DNA of 64,000 nucleotides from Helopsaltes ochotensis (taxonomy: Eukaryota > Chordata > Aves > Passeriformes > Locustellidae): assembly GCA_013400155.1 (NCBI GenBank), contig VXBM01001006.1, positions 70,277 to 134,276 of the forward strand. The letters run 5' to 3'. The notes beneath the pieces are model-generated. The model did not search any database and was not told the DNA's origin. It was given only the letters and a program-made list of their open reading frames with translations. Made by a program: the position numbers and the translations under genes. Positions 25,026 through 35,619 of this stretch are shown here, piece by piece. Positions within the stretch are counted from its first letter, which is position 1. Each line of letters opens with the position of its first letter.

Positions 25026-28000
25026 CTGGAAAAAATGAAAAATTTCATGAATAGGAGCTTCTCATAGAGCAATTTAATTTCAATACATATACAAAATGTG
25101 GTTTCAATCCAAAACATTCTGATAAGCTTTTGCTTGCTTTAACCAACACTTTTGGCAAGCGGAAGCTTTTACTTCACAATCAGAAGCAAATATCTGAAGA
25201 ATGAACAATATGCTGGACGTCACTATGTTATATCATGGATGAAGAAAAACACCTCTGTGTGGAATATACCACATATAAAAGAAATCTTAAGAATTCATTG
25301 AACTGTCATCCCAAATGAATTTAAAAAGTAGAACAGTAATTCTTGTCTTCAAAACAATGAGAAATTATGCTCTAGTGTTCCTGCCCTGTGACAGGATCCA
25401 TTTATACGCCAAGGTTATGACAGACTTCATCAGGAACTTATTTTATTCTACAAAAGAGTTCTGCTTTACAGACCAGATTTCAATTTTCAGATTTCTTTTA
25501 GAATTTTCACTTTTCCAGATTCCTCACTCCTACTGAATATGAACAACTTAGAACTGTTGATGTCTACATAAAATGATTTGCCTTTCCACTACCTCATTTT
25601 CTAAACACAGCTCTTTGGTGTTATTTGCAGTCCTAAATTTGCTGAAAATTATGCAAGAACATCATTATCATGCTACTTATTTCTGCTTCCTTTTATAACA
25701 ATTAAAGACAATATTAAATGGGAAAAACCCTGATACTTACATTTGTGATAACACTTCGAACACCTATTCACAACTTGATGAATGGGAAGGATATCCCGTT
25801 TTCATTTTGTGGTTGTTTTAAAATCTTTTCCATAATTAAGAAATTATATTCCCATAGAAATGAACTTAAATAATTTCCTCTATTAAAATGTTAATGATTA
25901 TAGAAATCATTATAGAAATATATTCATCTACTTCCTTTGTTCATAAATGCAATTATATGCTAAAAATTGATTTCTCTAGCTGGAATGTTACTCTGTTTAA
26001 ATAACTTCACCAAGCAGGTATTGTTTGTAGATTACACTTTCCATAAACACTTTTTTACCCTCTCAATTATTTCCTCTATTTTTTCCATGAGGGATAAGAA
26101 GATATATTTATTCTGAGATTTTGTTTAATGCTTCTTTTGCTTACTGCAACACAGCACTAATCTTGTTGTGCTTTACTATTCCCTTGTCTTCATTGTCTAG
26201 TCATCATAACAAAAGACCAATCATATGGACAAGCCCATTTGTACACACTACTTAAGTAAATTCTTATTTTTTAAATAAAAGCTTGCCTGCTCTTTTTAAA
26301 TGGGTGTTTCACGCTTATTATTTATTCAGGTGTACCTCTGTTTCTCCCTACTAAAGAAAATAATAAAAAAAGGCTGTAAGGCAGCAGGCAAATGACCATC
26401 AATCAAAAACCACTGGTATAGAAACCCAACACTGGGCAATAAATAGCCTCTCTCCAGTGACTTCTTATTTCTGCAAGTGCTTCAGCAGGTTTTCATCAGG
26501 ACTGGCCTGAGAGTTCCCATCTGCCTGTAGAACCACAAATGGGGGAAGTTTCTCAACAAAACCAAAGCATCATCTTCTTTTTCTCCACCTCAGAACTTGG
26601 CTTAGCCAAGTGTTGTCCCCAGTGTTCTGAGATGTCAGGTGTGCCCAGCTGCCTGTAACCCATCCACTGCAAGACTTCTGGGGTCAAAGGGTATCCAGGC
26701 ATGGAAATGGCCAATGTGCAGACCTGTGGTTGGAAAAGTGCCACCTTCTGATCCCCACTGCTAAATCTGACTATTGACTCCTGCTGGATGAATAAACAGA
26801 GCTAATGCCTTCAGCTGAAGCAATAAAGCAGGACTTTTCTATTTGTATAAAAAAAGACTTAGCCTCCACATTACAGGGGATGGCTCCTTTTCCCTGTGTT
26901 CTCTTATGCCTTATACGTACTGAATTCTTGACTATATGGCAATCCATCACCAAGAGACAAGATGAAAAGTTCACTGTGTAAACTAGCCTGTGATTCTGTG
27001 GTTGGGGTCCTTTGCTGGCAAGCAGGTGATAGAGAGCGCAATCCAATCCCTACTCAACTCCACAACTATCCCAGAGTAGGGGAGTATCTCTTTAACACAT
27101 TTCATGTGTGATTTCATGTGTGTTATGAGCATGATTGTTTGGGCCACAGGTCCTCTCTTGCAGCTACAACTCACATTCCTCAGTCCAAAAGGTCAGAAGA
27201 AAGCAGGAGTAGTCCTGTGCCAAGGAATGTCTTCTTGGTTAACTCTAGATGAGCCCACACAGCATTTGGCACCTAACCTGAGGTTCCATCTACTCTGTGC
27301 ACTGCTTAACAAAAGTTCAGCATCTTGAACTACATTTTGAAGACCAAAAATCTACATGCAGCAACACCTGACTTGTAAATAGCCAACTCTTACACATGAC
27401 GTGGCCTGAGGCATCTCAGCCAAAACTGAGCATCCTCATTCAACAGTTTCATGTATTCTATTTTTGAAAAAGCTTCATAAAATTATCAGAAACTCTGTTT
27501 TACCAGACCCAATAGACTAGCAAAAAGCATCTTACAATGCAATCTTGCAATTTATACACGGAAGGCAGTAGTGCCAGTTATTGAAACAACTACCACATAT
27601 AGCACAGCTTTAGATACATGCCTTATAAGCCCAGAACCTAAATACCCCTCTGTCTTGATCTGTTTAGGAGAGATGTAGTGGTATTACAGAAGAGGAGAGC
27701 TGGCTCATTCACCTCTGATGCGAACCAAGGACTAGGTGAGAAAGTTTGGAGAATATTTGTCTCAGGTTACTCTTTTTCTTGCTAATTGTCAGCTGCAATG
27801 TCAGTCACTGGATATAGAAAAATTAATGAGCGCAAGGAATGGTGTAATAATCAGAACTCTGAGCCATCAGTCACTGTCCTAATTTTTCTTCTATGCAGGA
27901 AGTCAAATTAGCTGACTGTTTAAAATGCTAATATTTGCCCTTTACAAATATTATACAGAAAGACAAGAAAAAAATCATGACACACAGCTTTTCAAGTATG

Positions 28001-31000
28001 TGCTTGGCATAATTAGAAAGAGGGCAATCTTAGACTCTGGGCAATCCTTGTGACTTTCCTATGCAACATTAACATTTAATACACAGCACATCTTTTCTCC
28101 CTAATTTCCATATAGCAGTAAAGCATCCACAGAGACATACTTTCTTCAGTCTAGTATATTTCAAAGATTACTTTCAGAAAGATGATATTCATTTCAATTA
28201 CTGTATCTAAACAGATGGTCAAAGCTTCAGCCTGCTTGGAAAAATGGAACCTTTTAAACAAATAAACAGCATTCTCCTTGAACAGTAAGAAACAAGGAAG
28301 TTGTTCTTGGTTTTGGTAGTTTTACTGGACCTATTCAATTTATGCCCCCTTGTTTGAATGAAATACTGGACTTAAGGATATCAGCAGAAGAAAATGCTTA
28401 AGCCAAAAAAGCAGCTATCACTGCAATTCCAAACCCATGCCTATTCTCTGGCTGCATGGATATGTCAATGTTCTCAGAAGAGTTAGCAGGGAAACTAACT
28501 CAAAACTTGTAGACAGGAACTGTTTTCAGTTGAAAGAAAAAAATTGCCTGTAGGGCAGAAGGAAAACATAGGCATGGTTCAGAAAGTCCTCCTGGGGCCT
28601 AAAAATAAGCCTCTGATCAAACGCATAATTTGCACAGACTGAATTTTTTTATGCAATATGCATCAATCTGTACATCCACAGGTGTATACAGAAGCACATA
28701 TGCACAATGCCAAAGAATAATACATCACTGTGGAAGGCAAATTAAGCAATACTAAGTAATCTGAAAAATATCATGGAGTCATGAAATCAGTACTATGGAT
28801 CAATGTGTAAACCCTTTATGTTTCGAAAAAATTTACTCCCTTTTCAGACCTGTGTTAATCCATAGTTTAATGCATTTTAAGTAAACTGAATTCAGGATTT
28901 GCATCAACACTTCAATAATGATAGGCTTTTTGCATTTTTATAGCAATCAATTAGTTTGCAGTGATTACTGAGATATCTTACAAGTCTCATTAATGAAAAG
29001 ATTTAAGTCTTTTGAAAAACAGTGGAATAAGAGGGAAATCATAATGCCTAGCTTATAGAATTAAACCTTCTTATCAGTTAATGGTATCATTTCCTGAACT
29101 AGCTCATTACTTTTTTCAATCCCATAGGAAGTCCGATATGTAACAACATATTTTAAACAAGGTGGTTCAAAGATATTAAATTATTCTTACTGATTGTGTC
29201 AGGTATTTGTCTGTAAATGACTACTGAAATATAAGGTTTCCTAAATGTACCTTCTCCTGTAATATACAGAATGCAATTCTTAAATGAACTAATTCACTCA
29301 ATCTCAGAACTAAAACAAAAAGATAATTGTCATGTTTCTAATCCATTAACTGTGGAATTCAGTGTAATTAAGGAAAACAGTAAAACAAAGAAAAGGATAA
29401 AGTTATATATAAAATAATCACATTAAAATTAACCTACAAAGTCAAGCATTAACTTGGGATTTTTCCTAGCTTCATAATATAACGGATAGATCTATATAGC
29501 GTAAATGGTCATAGAACTAAATCTCTCCTCTATCTGCTTTGAACAATTTGCTTCACTAAAAGGAAGAGTCCTATGCAACTACCCTTGCACTGAAGTCCAA
29601 ATCCTCATATTTTGGGAAAACACAGTTTCTTGCCATGTAACAACAATTTTCATACGGCAAAGAGCTGCACCATAGCTTGTGAATTTTTTAAGATACAAGC
29701 TTTATCAGTATGAGGTTTTCTTTTTTGTAGGATTTTACCTATAACGTAATGTCTCTACTGCTAACATGTTGTACCAGTGATGATTCCAAGAAAACTCATC
29801 CTTTTTGGAGAACAAAACCGAGATGTTCCACTAATGCAGCTCACATTTTCACAGCTATTGAATTTGCAAGCTCAAAGTAGTGCCCTTAGATTAAGAAACA
29901 GTTGGAGTTCTGTCAATTCCTGTTTAACCATGTCAAGAAGGACATGTTTCAAGATGTGTTTCTCTGTTATTGGGCCTAACTCTTCCCAGCTAAACAGATT
30001 TAACTCTTCCTGAAAGGAAGCTATATTAATATTTAATGCAAAAAAGAAAGCAAACAAGTGTGCTAGACTACTGATGTATGGGAAATAACAAAGTTAGACA
30101 TTCTTCTGGTTACAGGCATATGTAGATCATCAGTTTGGACATTCTACAAGTATCAAGAGGGATGAGTCCAAAGACCAAAATACTCAGGAGGCTGGAAAAA
30201 AGGCCAAGAGGAAAAAAATACTGATGACTTTTCTGGCAGGAAAATTGTCATCTGTTTCTTTTTAGACAGCCAATGAAGTTAACTCCAGATAACAGAAAAT
30301 GCTATCTAAGAAGCAACCTCCTCATTTTTAGATGTTTGAATAAATAGTTATTTCCTATGTTCCTTTTACTTCCAGTGAGTTGGCTGGCACTGTGGTTTGC
30401 ACCATTATCTTCATCTGGGAGACAGAAATCAATTCTTTTCACAGCAGCAAGCCTCAACTTCCTCCTAAGATGTACAGCTTACCTGGTCAGAGCTAACTGA
30501 CCCTTCTGGAGGGGACACTGCAGGGGTTCCCAAGGGAAAGGGTAAGCTGTTTTCACAGAGAATGGAGCCAATTAGCCAGGATGCAGTACTCCTTACCTAT
30601 TTCTTTCAGTTCATATTTTTAAAGTAGAACCACTTTTTAAAAGCTTTTTAAAAAAATATGCTCAAAGAACTCTTCATTTCTTTTGTAGTGTCCCAAAGTG
30701 TTTATGCATATATTGGTGGTTTTTGCAGAGCTTTCATCATTGTAAGGTGTTTACCTTGAATGCTTTAGACGGTAAAAGTTACTGTTCCTACTGAACTCCA
30801 TCAGCCAATACCCAAGTAGCCCTCAGGACTATTGGTGAGTAAATAAAGACTTATTAGAATTTTTAAATATCTTTCTTTTATTTTAATTATTTTATTTCAA
30901 AACTACTTCATCTCAATTTAATACGTGGTTACTTCTGTGAGTTTCACTTAGAATAGAAACCAAGAATGCTGGGCTCAACACAATTCAGCAGTTTTTTCTT

Positions 31001-31473
31001 CTGCACAGCAAATAACTATGCTGTTATATACTTTATGTACCAGGCATCACCCAAATTTGTGTAGCATTTTTATGCTACATTAAGAAATCCAAAGTGCTGA
31101 ATAGCAAGAGCAATACAAACAAGAGTTAATGGGTGAGAGTCTGTTTGCTGAACTGTCCCCAAAGAAGAAGAAAAAGGAGAAAAAAAATTATCAAAGTTTT
31201 TTTTCCTCGTAATTACGTAAAAAGCACCAGGCAAACTTCCTTAATCAACATATTGCCAGTAGATAATAAAACCCTCACATTTTTAAGTGTCTTTGCCTCT
31301 GAAAAACAAATCACTACATAAAAAAAAATGTATTTCTGTAAAAGAGCAGTTCATACAGAGCAGTGTTTCAAGATTTGTTCCTTAGGAACAGTATTCCCTT
31401 CAGCACCTGCTGGCCTATGTACAAAGCACACAATCTGAGCTCCTCATCAGCAGGCAGCCCAGAGTAACCTTAC
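25026..31473 (-). other. DOCK4: DOCK4 intron K-L (6.4 kb)
   Basis: Long AT-rich intron. About 26430-27330 is somewhat richer in G and C, but no coding frame, LTR border or LINE block can be recognised there. Otherwise only short A/T runs are seen. Confidence 0.7.
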
Positions 31474-31666
31474 CTGGGTTCGTGTACAGGTGACTCTCTA
31501 CAGTCTTGCCAATACTCTGCAGTTTAACAGTTTGAAGGGACTCATCCCCATGCATGACTGTGGGCAAGCTGCCCAAAGCATCGTGAACCAAATTTGCCAC
31601 TTCTCTCACATCAAAGAGCTTCAAAAGTTCTGAGTACACCGATGGGAACGAGCTGAGAAACACAGC
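31474..31666 (-). CDS. DOCK4: DOCK4 exon K: scaffold
   Basis: This 193-bp exon reads AVFLSSFPSVYSELLKLFDV, REVANLVHDALGSLPTVMHG, DESLQTVKLQSIGKTVESHL, YTNP plus G. It is the largest exon in the window. Acceptor cctctag, donor GTAAGGTTAC. The stretch VHDALGSLPTVMHGDESLQT shows more substitutions against remembered human DOCK4 than flanking exons. The last G joins AT of exon L to give aspartate. Confidence 0.96.
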
Positions 31667-32194
31667 CTAGAGGAACAGGGCAAAAATGGACAGTCAGAAC
31701 AGTTTGGACATTTATAGAATTTAAGTAACTATAGAAATTTAAGTAACTCTAGAGAAACGCCTGGTTCCAAGGTTAGATAATAGCTTTAAAAATGGTCTTA
31801 TTTTCAGAATGAATAGATTCACATTCATTACTGGACTTACACTTGTGACTATTTCCTTTAAGTAGTATCTAATGATTGTTAATTTCTCCCACGACAAAGT
31901 GAAAGCTCAACTCAGAACAAAAATACACTTATGTCTCTGTGAGAGAAATTTTTTAAAAGGATGGCAGAATCTAGCTGATATGATACAAAAAATATTTGTG
32001 TGTAGTTGTTTTGTATTACTTTGTTTAAAGGTAAGTAACAGCCTCCATATCTTCCATTTTTTCAAATACTGAATATTTTTATTTTGGAGTGAGGCAGCAC
32101 TGTTCCCTTAAACAATCTTTAAAATAGGTTAGAAAGTCATTGATGAATGTTATAAATAAAATTGCCAATAACCGAATTAATGAAAACAAATTAC

Positions 32195-32200
32195 TTTATT
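32195..32200 (-). terminator. AATAAA polyadenylation signal in the solo LTR
   Basis: AATAAA on the minus strand, about 155 bases downstream of the LTR TATA box and 47 bases from the element end. It lies in the sense direction of DOCK4, so it is a potential premature polyadenylation site within the intron. Use is not shown by the sequence. Confidence 0.55.
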
Positions 32201-32355
32201 GGAATTTCGAGAATCAGAATTTCGGGTTATGAGAAAAAGCCACTATCAGGTACAGCTCTGAGACTGGGGTTGGAAGCCGGGTGAGATTCCAAGCTCTGCG
32301 TCTATTGCACAGAGCAACCCCTGGATTCTCACATCCAACCCTCATTTTTGGCTGG

Positions 32356-32363
32356 CTTATATA
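32356..32363 (-). promoter_or_regulatory. TATA-type box of the solo LTR
   Basis: TATATAAG on the minus strand lies about 560 bases inside the LTR, the usual place for the U3 core promoter. Whether it is active is unknown. Confidence 0.55.
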
Positions 32364-33733
32364 CAGTAAAACCTGCCCCAGGCCACGAGTTGCCCAACAT
32401 TTCTTTTGTTCTTTTCTCCCCTCCCCTTTAGTTCATGTTGTCTCCTTCCTTCATGTTAATGGCAGTTTAAAACAAATAATATAGTTCAATCTTTTGGATT
32501 TCAGATGCAAGTCAGTGCCTTTTGTTCCTCTGGGGAGGGTTTTCCTTTCCTGTTGGAATCTTGTTCATTCTTCTCCACCTTTTAGTTGATTGCTCTTATC
32601 TTCTTCAGTGATGGCTCTTATCTCTGCTGATGTCCTTTAACTGTGCTGATGTCCCTTATCTTCTGTTAATGGCTCCTTGGTCAGTTTCCCTGGCAAGACT
32701 ATTGTTTTCCAAACATAATGGTTGTTCAAATGCAAATGACCCTCTGCTTCTGAAACTGACTGGTATGTGGTCTTTGAGGCAGTTTTTTTTCTTTCAAAGG
32801 ATTTTGCGATACTCCCTCTTTCTTTCAGCAAAAATACAGCTTGTTTTAAAAAACCTTATAACCCAGTCAACTAAAATACACGTATCTATTATAAAACACA
32901 AATTATTACACACATTTATAACAATGAATATGAAAACAAAACACTGTAAAAGTAAGGAGAACAACACCAGAGGAAAGAAGCTAAAACTGGCATTCCCTTC
33001 TTCTCTAGATTCTGCTGATTGTGAAAAGCTACTTAGACACTCACATAGGTGGTAGAGCAGGCTAATATGAGTTAAAAATACTGAAAAAGAATTCTAAAGG
33101 TGGTTGTTCGTATTCTTTTGTTTTCTTTTGACTCCAGCTGCTTATATGACACAAAATGGAAGAACTACCTTTCCAACTCTGTTCTTCCTGATTTGCCATT
33201 TTCTTGGTGGAACAGTTTTCTAAAGCAATTTGGAAAATATTAATTGTTAACAGGATCTTAACCATCTCTGTTTACAGGAACATGGGAAGAGGAGAGCTGT
33301 CACCTGTGTGTTGTGCCTCTACACTTTAACACTAGTCCATTTTTGTGGTCTCAAATGAAATGAAGGTATCATCTGAGTATTAAACTGTATGGTTCATCAA
33401 GACTTAAAAATTTTCTGTAAAGCATGAGAACTCTGATAGTTGTCTTTTGACTTAAATTCTTCAGTGTCAATGTGGTTAAAATAAGCAGTGTAAGACCAAA
33501 ACAGAGAAATTGTTTTATTGGTATCCATCAACATAATTATTATAATTCAGAATACAAGATCAGGTTTAGGATTATCTATTCCAAGCATATATAGAAGGTG
33601 CTGGTATGAAAATTTGACACTGTAGGATGGAAAGTTGAAAATGCCACTTCGCTCATGCAAAAAATACGGTTTCATTCTGAACAGGCATTTTTTATGCTGG
33701 ATGTGGAAAATGGCAACAAGCAAGAAAACTTAC

Positions 33734-33904
33734 TTGTAGTTGGGATAAAGCACTAGTTCCTTTGCTCTCTTGAGACAGGAAGAAGCGTACTGACATAAGG
33801 AGCTCTTGAATACAGCAGCGAAATTCCTCCTCATTTTGTCCACCAGTAGCAATAGAGAACAATCTTCGAGACTGAACTATGTATTTAAAGATATATTCCT
33901 GTGC
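33734..33904 (-). CDS. DOCK4: DOCK4 exon J: scaffold
   Basis: This 171-bp exon (57 whole codons) reads AQEYIFKYIVQSRRLFSIAT, GGQNEEEFRCCIQELLMSVR, then FFLSQESKGTSALSQLQ. The YIFKYIVQSRRLFS and FRCCIQELLMSVRFFLS helices are typical of DOCK-B scaffolds. Acceptor catttgtag, donor GTAAGTTTTC. It is phase 0 at both ends, so skipping would preserve the frame. Confidence 0.96.
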
Positions 33905-34732
33905 CTACAAATGCCAAAATCAGAGATAACTCACAAAAATGAACATGCTCATCTCCAAACAGAACACATGCAATGATTATATCATTCAAATAAAGACAAA
34001 TGTCTGAAACAGGACCCCATTTGTTAATTTTGATAAATCTCTCCATTGGAACACTAACAATATTTTGATAAAAAAAACCAAACCAAAACAAACGAGGAAA
34101 AATGCAACACCACTTTCTCCTCCCACTGCCCCCCACCCCCCACAAGAAAAAAGCTTAAATTAAGTTGCAAAACTGTTGGATTGTGAATTCAAAATACTGC
34201 CCCCTCTTATTAGCAAGACACCAAAGTTCACAGTAGCACAGAAAAATACAGAAGGGTGCCACACTGATATTTTATTTCAAATTGTAGCACTTGTCCTAAA
34301 TGGGATTGTTGTGTTGTAAACTCAGCCTGATGGCATGTTATGTTCTTCTGATGGTACAAAGCAGGGCAACAAGAACAACCACAACCACCATAATCAGTAG
34401 AATTCCCAGGACAGAACCATTAGGTCAGCATGTGTGTCTGCAAATTAGATTCATGCAATGGATGTTAATACCACCAGTGTAATCTCTATTTGATTTCTTT
34501 GTCTCATTTGGTAAGGAACCTAGAGCTCCAGAGACTAATGGTAGTGAGCACCAATGGTCAACTTACTGACAAAAGAGAATAATAAATAAACTGACTGCAC
34601 TGAAGATCTGCAGCTCCCTAGAACTGGTGCTACTGTTCCATCATTTATATTCTTCCTTCCCTAAGTTAAGTTCTCTGTGTGCACTGTGTGAATACATCAT
34701 TCAAATATATACTTGCCTTCAACGATTATTAC
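33905..34732 (-). other. DOCK4: DOCK4 intron I-J (828 bp)
   Basis: AT-rich intron with a short C-run (ccccccaccccccc-like, about 34130-34141) near the exon J side. I see no gene or element. Confidence 0.8.
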
Positions 34733-34814
34733 CTTTAGTACTTCCTGGATGTGATCATGAAGCTCCACCTCAGTGACTCGATCAATATGCCACTTCAGAA
34801 CTTTTATAAGATCT
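34733..34814 (-). CDS. DOCK4: DOCK4 exon I: scaffold, divergent stretch
   Basis: This 82-bp exon reads (R)DLIKVLKW, HIDRVTEVELHDHIQEVLK. The ends match DOCK4 well, but the middle (HIDRVTEVELHDH) departs from the human sequence as I recall it at several positions, more than the neighbouring exons do. Acceptor attatag, donor GTAATAATC, frame intact. The substitutions are mostly conservative helix-surface changes. Confidence 0.95.
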
Positions 34815-35145
34815 CTATAATAGCACATCAGAAAGTATTATAACACAGAAGTGGGAGAAGGGTTAACTTTGCACATAAAATGCAAGCCAAAAGTTGTCAT
34901 ATGAGAAACACTGGCAAAATAAAAAAATATATGACTAGATTTCACCAGACTCAATAGTACACTTAGTTTTAAGTCTGCTGAAGAGCACCTAGTAGATCTC
35001 TGATGAATGGCCAATAATACAAGCATTAAATATGCAGCAGAATGATTTCAACAGGGATACACCATTCTCTTAACCTACTGATTGATTCTTTTAGTTTAGT
35101 AATAACTGTCAGTAATAAATCAGATAGAAAAAGTACAGACTTCAC
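34815..35145 (-). other. DOCK4: DOCK4 intron H-I (331 bp)
   Basis: Short AT-rich intron splitting an arginine codon (AG then A). Nothing else is seen in it. Confidence 0.85.
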
Positions 35146-35246
35146 CTGTATGCAAGTGCTCCTGCAAAATGACTTTCAATGTAAGTGTCCATTACTGGCT
35201 TAAAGTGATGAAACTTGCTGTCCTGCAGCAAATTTATTATGTGAAC
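35146..35246 (-). CDS. DOCK4: DOCK4 exon H: scaffold
   Basis: This 101-bp exon reads VHIINLLQDSKFHHFKPVMD, then TYIESHFAGALAY plus AG of an arginine codon. The sequence is almost unchanged from mammalian DOCK4 as I know it. Acceptor cacacttag, donor GTGAAG. It is separated from exon G by a 92-bp intron, the shortest in the window. Confidence 0.96.
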
Positions 35247-35338
35247 CTAAGTGTGAGAGAAAAAGAAAAAAACCCCATGCTTTTTTGTTTAACTTAGATT
35301 TTAGCTAGTGTTAAGTATGATCACAAAATGAAACTTAC

Positions 35339-35422
35339 CAAGCAATCAAATACTTTTGATCCGTATTTTTGAGAATTTTCATCTAAAATCCCAAATAAAG
35401 TGTCTAGTGTATCTTGAAGAAA
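35339..35422 (-). CDS. DOCK4: DOCK4 exon G: scaffold helix
   Basis: This 84-bp exon encodes 28 whole codons reading FLQDTLDTLFGILDENSQ, then KYGSKVFDCL. Acceptor cccatcag, donor GTAAGTTT. Being symmetric (phase 0 at both ends), it could be skipped without shifting the frame. FDCL has cysteine where I recall serine in human DOCK4. Confidence 0.96.
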
Positions 35423-35521
35423 CTGATGGGAGAAAATAAGAGTGTTATTAAAAAGATAGTTCTGTAATGTGGAAATACATTATTTCCCTCATACCATCTG
35501 AAAGTATAAAAAGGTATATAC

Positions 35522-35619
35522 CTTCACTATTTCTGAACCATCAATTTCTTTTAATTTTGAGAGGCAACCTGCAATTTTGTCTGGGTGGGTTCTCCACTTC
35601 AGAAGGTCAAGCATATCTC
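35522..35619 (-). CDS. DOCK4: DOCK4 exon F: scaffold, just after DHR-1
   Basis: This 98-bp exon reads (G)DMLDLLKWRTHPDKIAG, then CLSKLKEIDGSEIVK. It is the first helices of the armadillo-like scaffold that in DOCK proteins connects DHR-1 to DHR-2. Acceptor tttttgcag, donor GTATATACC. It ends on a codon boundary. Only 99 bp separate it from exon G. Confidence 0.96.

Larger units (their letters stand above)
32148..32923 (-). mobile_element. Solo LTR of an endogenous retrovirus
   Basis: Borders are visible in the sequence. The element starts TGTTATAAAT (32148-32157) and ends ATTTATAACA (32914-32923), a perfect 10-base terminal inverted repeat with canonical TG...CA ends. The 5-base host duplication atgaa flanks both sides (32143-32147 and 32924-32928). 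On the minus strand there is a TATA-type box (TATATAAG, 32356-32363) and, about 155 bases downstream, AATAAA (32195-32200), the expected U3-R order. The length is 776 bp and no internal viral sequence is present, so it is the product of LTR-LTR recombination. A 5-base duplication fits ERVL- or some gammaretrovirus-like families; I cannot name the family. It has the same orientation as DOCK4. Confidence 0.88.
31667..33733 (-). other. DOCK4: DOCK4 intron J-K (2.1 kb) carrying a solo LTR
   Basis: The middle of this intron is occupied by the solo LTR at 32148-32923. A short direct duplication (tttaagtaactatagaaa / tttaagtaactctagaga, about 31720-31757) lies near the exon K side. The rest is plain AT-rich intron. 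Confidence 0.8.

Noticed and set aside
26430..27330. Moderately GC-richer block within intron K-L
   Set aside because: No LTR ends, LINE blocks or continuous coding frame could be identified.
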